Both the position numbers and the translations under genes were made by a program. This document shows, piece by piece, positions 33,434-38,545 of a stretch of DNA of 38,545 bases. Each line of letters starts with the position of its first letter. The stretch's first letter is position 1. The notes under the pieces were generated by a model. That model did no database searches. It was not told the DNA's origin and was given only the letters and a program-made list of their open reading frames with translations. The stretch spans positions 175,379 through 213,923 of the forward strand of contig CAIJXV010000116.1 of the NCBI GenBank assembly GCA_903824675.1. The letters are read 5' to 3'. This DNA comes from an uncultured bacterium (GTDB lineage: Bacteria > Verrucomicrobiota > Kiritimatiellia > CAIKKV01 > CAIJXV01).

Positions 33434-34342
33434 GTGGAAGTGGTCTTGATCAGTCTGCTATGGGGCATTGGCGCCTTCGGCCTCGCCGGCTATGGCCTCG
33501 CGGTCGGCCGCGAGATTTCTTATGTCACCCTCGCCGACGGACGCCGACAGGAACGCCGCCTTCCCCTCCTTTTCCGTCTGCTCCTCCCCTGGACCGCTCT
33601 GCTCAACCGCTGGACCCTGGGCGACGATTTCCGGCCCTGGCGCGATAAAACCCAAATCCAGCTTGTTCAAGCGGGATTCGACGGTATCCTCGCCTCCCAC
33701 GAGTTTATCGGCTTGCGCCTGCTCGCTCCTCTGGTCCTCGGCGGATTCGGGACGGTGATCGTTTTTTTACTCGCCGCCGCCATGCCTCCCCAAGCGTGGT
33801 TTGCCCGCCAAAGCGGACTGATCGCACTGGTCCTTTTCCTCGGCGCCGCAACCCACCCCGGCCTCTGGCTTGCCGCTCGGATCCGCGAGCGTCACCAACT
33901 GCTCCAAAAATCCCTCCCGTTCGTCATGGACCTCCTGACCCTTTCAGTCGAAGCCGGCACCGATTTCATGTCCGCCATCCAACGGATCATCGACCGCCGA
34001 ACCCTCGACCCCATGGGCGAGGAGTTGATCCGGGTCTTGCGCGAAATCCAATTGGGGAAAACCCGGCGGGAAGCCCTGCGGGATATGGCCCGCCGGATCG
34101 ACCAGGCCGATGTCCGCGCCGTGCTCCAGGCGCTGGTTCAGGCCGACGAACTCGGCGTCGGATTGGGCGGCATTCTTCGTATCCAATCGGTTCAAATCCG
34201 CAATAAACGCTTTGAGCGCGCGGAAAAGCTTGCCAACGAAGCCCCGGTCAAACTCCTCTTCCCGCTCATCGCCTTTATTTTCCCCGCAGTTTTCCTGATT
34301 CTCCTCGGCCCCATCCTCGTCTCCATGGCCCATTCATTCTGA
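33434..34342 (+). CDS. tadC: Tad pilus inner-membrane protein TadC
   Basis: 302 aa from GTG 33434, 13 nt after tadB; the frame is open 11 codons further upstream. Membrane helices lie near residues 4-24, 90-140 and 275-298. The T2SS-F domain shows LPFVMDLLTLSVEAGTDFMS, REIQLGKTRREALRDMARRI and VQADELGVGLGGILRIQS. TadC is the partner platform protein of TadB. GAAAGG lies 10 nt before the GTG. Confidence 0.87.
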   Translation: MEVVLISLLWGIGAFGLAGYGLAVGREISYVTLADGRRQERRLPLLFRLLLPWTALLNRWTLGDDFRPWRDKTQIQLVQAGFDGILASHEFIGLRLLAPLVLGGFGTVIVFLLAAAMPPQAWFARQSGLIALVLFLGAATHPGLWLAARIRERHQLLQKSLPFVMDLLTLSVEAGTDFMSAIQRIIDRRTLDPMGEELIRVLREIQLGKTRREALRDMARRIDQADVRAVLQALVQADELGVGLGGILRIQSVQIRNKRFERAEKLANEAPVKLLFPLIAFIFPAVFLILLGPILVSMAHSF

Positions 34343-34379
34343 TCTTGACTCCCGTCCCCCGGAATTGGAAAGTGTCGAC

Positions 34380-35735
34380 ATGAGTGTTTCGCATTTGATC
34401 GTCGAAAAAGGACCCGATCGCGGACGCGAAATCACCATCCCCCCGGATGGCGCACGCATCGGCCGCTCCTCACGGAATGACATCACCTTGCTCGATCCTG
34501 TCATGTCCCGGTTCCATTGCCGGATCTTCTGGCTCGACCCCCAAACGCTTGCCGTAGCCGATTTGGGCAGTTCCAACCAGACGCTCGTCAATGGCCACCC
34601 GGTCCAGGAACAACCTTTAAAAAGCGGGGACCGGATTACACTCGGCGATTCGGTGCTTAAAGTCGTCCGCACCGGGGACCCCGCGCCCGGGGAAATATCC
34701 GTTTCAGTCGATCCTCCACCGGCGGCCGCATCCGCGCCCCTCGCCGCCCCCGTGCCAGCCGCTCCCCATCGATCCCCGCTGACCTTCCGAATCCGCCGGG
34801 CCCTTCCGCCCACTCTTCCCCCCCGCCGGATGATCCTGGCCGGTGTCGCACTCGTCATGGCCCTCATCGCCGCCTCCGTCTGGTTATTCAAGATCATTCA
34901 GTCCGACTCTCCACTCAAGGGTGGCTCCGCCCCCGGCCCCAGGATTGCCGTCCCGGAACCCGCCTTTTTCCTCGTTTATGAAAAAGTCGAGGGGTCCGCA
35001 TCCAACATCTTCCGCTATGCCCTTTCTGTTCGCGACGGAACGGCCACGGTCCAGATCGACGAAATCCTTTCAGCCCGACATGTCCGCCGCGAGAAACGGG
35101 TCGACGATTCACTGCTCGAGAGTCTCGCCCAATCAGTCCGAGCCGCCGGTTTTTTTGAACTGCCGGAGGATTATCTCGGCGTCACCCCACCCAACCTCTT
35201 CGATTCCACCACGCTCCTGATCGCCGCCGGCCGCGATTCCCGTAAGATCCGCATCCTGAACCGCGTGGAACCGGATGCCTTCAAACCCATCCGCGAAATG
35301 ATCGAGGAATTCGGCCGCAGTGAACTCGGTCTGGCCGCCCTCGCCATGCCACCCGACCGCCTGCGGGGCGAAGCCCAAAACGCCTACCTTCGCGGACTTA
35401 AGCTCGCCGAGGAACGCGAAGTCCGGGAAGACAACCTTTTCAAGGCCATCCAGGCGTTCCAGTCCGCGGAGTGGTATCTTGAAACCCTCGACCCAAAGCC
35501 CGACTATTTTGCGGACGCCATCACCCAGCGCCAGGCCTGTGAGCACGATCTTCAGGAGCGTATCGCCAATCTGGATTTCCTGGCCGAACGCGCCATCAAA
35601 TTGCGCGATTGGACCGATGCCGCCCGGCAGTTGCGGCTCATTTGCGCCCTGATGCCCGACCGCATGGATGACCGTAATAAACGGGCCATGCGCAAATTAT
35701 TGGAAGTCGAGCGCCATCTCAAACCCAACCGTTGA
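34380..35735 (+). CDS. FHA-domain, single-pass membrane protein with TPR-like C-terminus
   Basis: 451 aa from ATG 34380, with GGAAAG 7 nt upstream. Residues 5-95 form a canonical FHA domain: GARIGRSSRNDITL, VMSRFHCRIF and DLGSSNQTLVNG. A Pro/Ala-rich linker precedes one helix (151-170, MILAGVALVMALIAASVWLF). The part beyond the membrane has a domain of about 110 residues (FFLVYEKVEGSASNIFRYAL) and helical repeats (LRGEAQNAYLRGLKLAEERE). FHA would be inside and the helical part outside. It lies between tadC and the PEGA gene, so it probably senses kinase state and recruits envelope parts. The function is otherwise unknown. Confidence 0.75.
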   Translation: MSVSHLIVEKGPDRGREITIPPDGARIGRSSRNDITLLDPVMSRFHCRIFWLDPQTLAVADLGSSNQTLVNGHPVQEQPLKSGDRITLGDSVLKVVRTGDPAPGEISVSVDPPPAAASAPLAAPVPAAPHRSPLTFRIRRALPPTLPPRRMILAGVALVMALIAASVWLFKIIQSDSPLKGGSAPGPRIAVPEPAFFLVYEKVEGSASNIFRYALSVRDGTATVQIDEILSARHVRREKRVDDSLLESLAQSVRAAGFFELPEDYLGVTPPNLFDSTTLLIAAGRDSRKIRILNRVEPDAFKPIREMIEEFGRSELGLAALAMPPDRLRGEAQNAYLRGLKLAEEREVREDNLFKAIQAFQSAEWYLETLDPKPDYFADAITQRQACEHDLQERIANLDFLAERAIKLRDWTDAARQLRLICALMPDRMDDRNKRAMRKLLEVERHLKPNR

Positions 35736-35744
35736 AAGGCGTCT

Positions 35745-37097
35745 ATGCGTTATCGTCCCCTGTCATCGGTTTTGGTCGCCCGTCTCGGACTCCTCAGTGC
35801 AATCTGGATCGCCCTGACGGGATCCCTGTCTGCCGGTTCCGCCCAACTCCGGGTCGCGTCCGAGCCCCCAAGCGCCGAGGTCAGTCTCGATGGCCTGCCT
35901 CCGGAAACCACCCCCCTCACGTTTACCAACCTCCCCCCCGGAACCCACCGGCTCGATTTTCGAAAATCGGGTTTTCAGGACACCCTCAGGTCTGTCCGCC
36001 TGAGCAATGGCCAGAAGAGTGCCATCGAAGTTCGACTTGAACCCCTCACCGGCCTCCTGCTGGTCGATTCCTTCCCCAGCGATGCCGAAATCGTCATTCA
36101 GGGTATCGCGCGCGGACGAACCCCGACCCTGCTCACCGATCTCCCGCTCGGCCTCCACCGCATCCGGTTTCATGCGGTCGGATTTGCCCCGCAGGAACTC
36201 GAAGTCAATCTCGCCGATCGCACGCCCCGTCGCCTCTTCGCCCACTTGAGCTCCGATTCCGCCTTCCTGGTCGTTGATTCCGATCCTCCCGGCGCCGCCC
36301 TTCTCCTCAACGGGGCTACCGTCGGCAATACGCCCTGTGTCATCGAGCGCGTTCCCTCCGGCAAGAAGCAACTGGAAGTGAACCTGGCCGGGTATCGCCC
36401 GTATCATCAGGAACTCGATCTGGCCATCGGATCATCCAACCGGGTCTCCGCCCAACTCATCGCCATTCCCGGGGCCCTCTCCATCGTCTCGCAACCGCCC
36501 AAGGCCCGCATCTATCTCGGCGGCCAGTTTCGAGGGGAAACCCCCCTTGCGCTTGACAGCCTGCCCCCGGGCTCCCTCGATTTGCGCGCGGATCTCAAAG
36601 GCTTTGAATCCATCAGCCGAAAAATCGACCTGCAACGGGGTGAAAATCAAAGCGTTGAATTCATCCTGGTCCGGAATTCCGGTCTGGCCGAAATCATCAC
36701 CGAACCGGCGGGAGTCCGGGTCTTTATCGACGGCGAAGATTGCGGCCTCACCCAAAGTGGCGCCAGCGACCTCATTTCCAATCCACTGCGCATCGATCTG
36801 CTCTCCCGGGGCCCCCATCGCTTGCAATTAACCCGCAAAGGCTATTATCCGGTGGAGAAAAGTTTTGAGGTTGAAACGGATAAATCCGTCTCGATCCAGG
36901 AATCCTTGCGCAAAAAATTCATCGCCGACACCCGGATCCGCTTCCTCAACGAGGCGGGGCAGGAGGAAACCAAAATCGGGGCCGTCTCTCAACACCAGCC
37001 GAACGGGGATATGGAACTTGAAACAAAGCCCGGCATCTATGTCAAAATCCCGGGCACTAAGATTATAGGCATTGATCCGGTGGTCCTTCGAGAATAA
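35745..37097 (+). CDS. exported protein with five PEGA repeats
   Basis: 450 aa. A signal peptide (about 1-32, SVLVARLGLLSAIWIALTGS) is followed by five PEGA-like beta domains starting near residues 34, 103, 173, 244 and 313. Each has the pattern 'P..A.v.l.G...G.tP..l..lp.G.h.l', e.g. PPSAEVSLDGLPPETTP. The final 75 residues are a separate domain (DTRIRFLNEAGQEETKIGAV). PEGA proteins bind cell-wall or surface structures; the role in Tad systems is unclear. It is the last gene of the locus and overlaps the DUF192 gene on minus by 35 nt. Confidence 0.82.
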   Translation: MRYRPLSSVLVARLGLLSAIWIALTGSLSAGSAQLRVASEPPSAEVSLDGLPPETTPLTFTNLPPGTHRLDFRKSGFQDTLRSVRLSNGQKSAIEVRLEPLTGLLLVDSFPSDAEIVIQGIARGRTPTLLTDLPLGLHRIRFHAVGFAPQELEVNLADRTPRRLFAHLSSDSAFLVVDSDPPGAALLLNGATVGNTPCVIERVPSGKKQLEVNLAGYRPYHQELDLAIGSSNRVSAQLIAIPGALSIVSQPPKARIYLGGQFRGETPLALDSLPPGSLDLRADLKGFESISRKIDLQRGENQSVEFILVRNSGLAEIITEPAGVRVFIDGEDCGLTQSGASDLISNPLRIDLLSRGPHRLQLTRKGYYPVEKSFEVETDKSVSIQESLRKKFIADTRIRFLNEAGQEETKIGAVSQHQPNGDMELETKPGIYVKIPGTKIIGIDPVVLRE

Positions 37098-37425
37098 GCC
37101 GATCCCCCACGTCCGGACCCTTCTCCGGCAAGCCACCCGCCCGCCATTCCAATGCGCTGGTGGCGTGTAATCCTCCCATCGCGATTCGAAAGGGCTTCAA
37201 ATTCCGGATCGTTTTCAAAACGATTCCGGCCCGATTGAGAAATACCACGTCCAAGGGATAGGCCATCCCCACCGTGTGAATCGAACTGCAGGGGATGAAA
37301 TGCATCGCCGTATTCAAAGGCAGCGGCGAACGCGCAATCAAACCTTGAAGACGAGCAGAAAAAGAACGGGCAACGATCACCCGGGAAGCGAAACAATGCC
37401 CATCGCTGGTGCGAATCAGGGGCAT
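37063..37425 (-). CDS. DUF192 family protein
   Basis: 120 aa from ATG 37423-37425; the frame is open to 37536, but that part lies over the 37448-37627 gene. Motifs are VIVARSFSARLQGLIARSPL, GMAYPLDVVFLNRAGIVL and the end ALEWRAGGL. DUF192 proteins are small beta proteins, often exported, of unknown role. This copy has no clear signal peptide. The GGGAG site is 10 nt before the ATG. It starts 22 nt after the small membrane protein. Confidence 0.75.
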   Translation of the reverse strand: MPLIRTSDGHCFASRVIVARSFSARLQGLIARSPLPLNTAMHFIPCSSIHTVGMAYPLDVVFLNRAGIVLKTIRNLKPFRIAMGGLHATSALEWRAGGLPEKGPDVGDRLILEGPPDQCL

Positions 37426-37447
37426 CTCCGTACGCTCCCGGTTAGAA

Positions 37448-37627
37448 TCAATGCAACAGGGCGCCGACGACAACGCCAAAAACCATCCAGCCCAGATAAA
37501 CGAAGGAAGCCCTGATATTTTCCAGCTTATAGCCAATCAGGTTAACATCCACCTTATCCTGCGTGATGATCAACACAATGGCCGCCAACCCCAACAACAC
37601 CAACGCGATAATGACCGTTTTGCTCAT
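37448..37627 (-). CDS. 59-aa two-helix membrane protein (LapA-like)
   Basis: The frame from ATG 37625-37627 to TGA 37448 encodes two hydrophobic stretches: VIIALVLLGLAAIVLIITQD and FVYLGWMVFGVVVGALLH, with a polar loop (KVDVNLIGYKLENIRA) between them. AAGGA is 7 nt upstream and the start overlaps the coaC stop (ATGA). The layout is like LapA/DUF1049 proteins of LPS assembly, which are larger (about 100 aa). The name is uncertain. Confidence 0.7.
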   Translation of the reverse strand: MSKTVIIALVLLGLAAIVLIITQDKVDVNLIGYKLENIRASFVYLGWMVFGVVVGALLH

Positions 37628-38217
37628 GACTTTGTCCTTTTGCCCCGGGTGGATTTCGCCGTTCGAAAAATTTCATTGAGGATCACCTTGGGGTCGGCCA
37701 TACGGCCCTCCCCTTTCCGACCACACGCCAAGTCCCCGTTCCCGGGATTGACAATCCGCACTCCGCGCTGGAGAAGCGTGCGCAAGTTGGCACGGGTGGC
37801 CGCATGCCGCCACATATGATCATTCATCGCCGGAGCCAAAATCAGGGGTACCGGACAGGCCAGGGCACTGCACGACAGCAGATCGTCGGCCAATCCATGG
37901 GCGAGCTTGGCCATCACGTTGGCGGTGCAGGGAGCGATCACGAATAGATCGGCCTGCTCGGCATAAGCGATATGCTCGGGCTTCCATTCTTCGCGGGGAC
38001 CGAACATATCGAGCCCCACCGGTTTGCGGGTCAGGGTCCGAAAGGTCAATTCACCAACGAATTCCGTTGCGGCGCGGGTCATGATCACCGTCACGTCCCA
38101 CCCAGCGGTTTGGAGCAAACGCACCAATTCCGCCGATTTATAAGCGGCGATGGAACCGGTGACCCCGATCAGGGCATGCAGAGGACGTCTGGAACTGGTT
38201 GATTTGGGCTTCGGCAT
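37624..38217 (-). CDS. coaC: phosphopantothenoylcysteine decarboxylase (stand-alone CoaC)
   Basis: 197 aa from ATG 38215-38217; the frame extends to 38421 through the tRNA-Ser region, which cannot be coding. Flavoprotein signatures: ALIGVTGSIAAYKSAELVRL, CTANVMAKLAHGLADDLLS, the substrate motif APAMNDHMW and the CoaC end GDLACGRKGEGRMAD. It removes CO2 from phosphopantothenoylcysteine in CoA synthesis. Most bacteria fuse it to the CoaB synthase; here the chain stops after CoaC. No ribosome site is clear. Confidence 0.85.
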   Translation of the reverse strand: MPKPKSTSSRRPLHALIGVTGSIAAYKSAELVRLLQTAGWDVTVIMTRAATEFVGELTFRTLTRKPVGLDMFGPREEWKPEHIAYAEQADLFVIAPCTANVMAKLAHGLADDLLSCSALACPVPLILAPAMNDHMWRHAATRANLRTLLQRGVRIVNPGNGDLACGRKGEGRMADPKVILNEIFRTAKSTRGKRTKS

Positions 38218-38279
38218 AACGTTTATCGAATCATTTTCGATATTCCGGGTCAAGTCCACAATTACCCGGCGAAATTGGA

Positions 38280-38309
38280 TTGCGTCCGCCCGGCGTTTTT
38301 GTTTATAGT
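38280..38309 (+). promoter_or_regulatory. likely promoter of tRNA-Ser
   Basis: TTGCGT (38280-38285) and TATAGT (38304-38309) are 18 bp apart, with the tRNA 38 bp further on. Both boxes agree well with sigma-70. Confidence 0.5.
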
Positions 38310-38346
38310 GCCCGCGCTGTTTGAGCAATTCAACCCGGTTTTTCCT

Positions 38347-38439
38347 GGAGAGGTGGCTGAGTGGTTGAAAGCAGCGGTTTGCTAAACCGCCGTACTGATT
38401 ATATCGGTACCGAGGGTTCAAATCCCTCCCTCTCCGCCA
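38347..38439 (+). tRNA. tRNA-Ser (anticodon GCT)
   Basis: A class II tRNA: acceptor GGAGAGG/CCTCTCC, D arm with GGTTGAAAGC, anticodon loop TTGCTAA with GCT, a long variable arm (GTACTG...CGGTAC) and T arm GAGGGTTCAAATCCCTC. The encoded CCA is at 38437-38439. It reads AGC/AGU serine codons. No other tRNA follows before the window edge. Confidence 0.95.
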
Positions 38440-38545
38440 CTTCCACCATATGCCTGTAAATATTGACTGCTACACTCATTCACTCTTCGCGACGATGCTT
38501 TTGGATAACGGTAAAGGTTAACGTTTCCATTTTCGTCACCCATGT
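38440..38545. other. window end, no gene recognised
   Basis: After the tRNA there are 106 bases, AT-richer than the rest. A short frame from ATG 38450 ends after 23 codons and looks random. No terminator is evident. Confidence 0.5.

Noticed and set aside
37426-37536. N-terminal extension of the DUF192 gene (starting MAISWKISG)
   Set aside because: It covers a real 59-aa gene in another frame; ATG 37425 begins the family domain.
38218-38421. N-terminal extension of CoaC
   Set aside because: It runs through the tRNA-Ser gene and its promoter; the family start is MPKPK at 38217.

Overview
The window is 38.5 kb of GC-rich, C-heavy DNA from a diderm bacterium. BamA, a Skp/OmpH chaperone, LpxD and a SurA-type chaperone show an LPS-type outer membrane. 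An McsA/McsB arginine-kinase pair, an anaerobic sulfatase-maturating enzyme, sialidase-fold and Gfo/Idh proteins, a URO-D-type methyltransferase and a Tad locus built on FHA and PEGA proteins fit the PVC superphylum, with Kiritimatiellota/Verrucomicrobiota the best guess. That placement is inference, because no 16S rRNA gene is present.

Layout. (1) 1-3064: minus-strand mcsA-mcsB-surA-like (the last cut by the window edge), preceded by ilvE. (2) 3236-8453: a nitronate monooxygenase-like gene (plus), then on minus a Gfo/Idh oxidoreductase, a lipoprotein, a BNR/sialidase-fold protein and an anaerobic sulfatase-maturating enzyme, a module that looks like sulfated-glycan catabolism. (3) 8491-20385: a dense minus-strand core cluster in the order ispE, tRNA-Gln, prs, rplY, pth, rpsF, ssb, rpsR, rplI, dnaB, bamA, skp, lpxD, galE, pncC, linking isoprenoid and PRPP synthesis, translation, replication and outer-membrane assembly. 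(4) 20454-25782: an accessory region with a URO-D-family methyltransferase, a SAM methyltransferase broken by a 13-C tract, relic and palindromic DNA bounded by a diverged 56-bp direct repeat, a large multispanning membrane protein and a secreted metallophosphoesterase. (5) 26203-37097: a plus-strand Tad/Flp-type locus with two Flp-like pilins, TadE/TadG-like pseudopilins, an unknown membrane-anchored protein, CpaB, an FHA-CpaF/TadA fusion, TadB, TadC, an FHA-TM protein and a five-repeat PEGA protein. (6) 37063-38217: minus-strand coaC, a 59-aa membrane protein and a DUF192 protein, followed by a plus-strand tRNA-Ser(GCU).

Most interesting points: the Tad system seems wired to phosphothreonine signalling (two FHA proteins, one fused to the motor ATPase) and has no secretin, CpaE or prepilin peptidase in view; a homopolymeric C tract probably makes a methyltransferase phase-variable; a 56-bp repeat carries the 3' ends of two convergent genes at both borders of a 1.3-kb insert; and ispE runs 50 nt into tRNA-Gln on the same strand. 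Three small genes or starts (26203-26370, 37448-37627 and the 21980 start) are easily missed.
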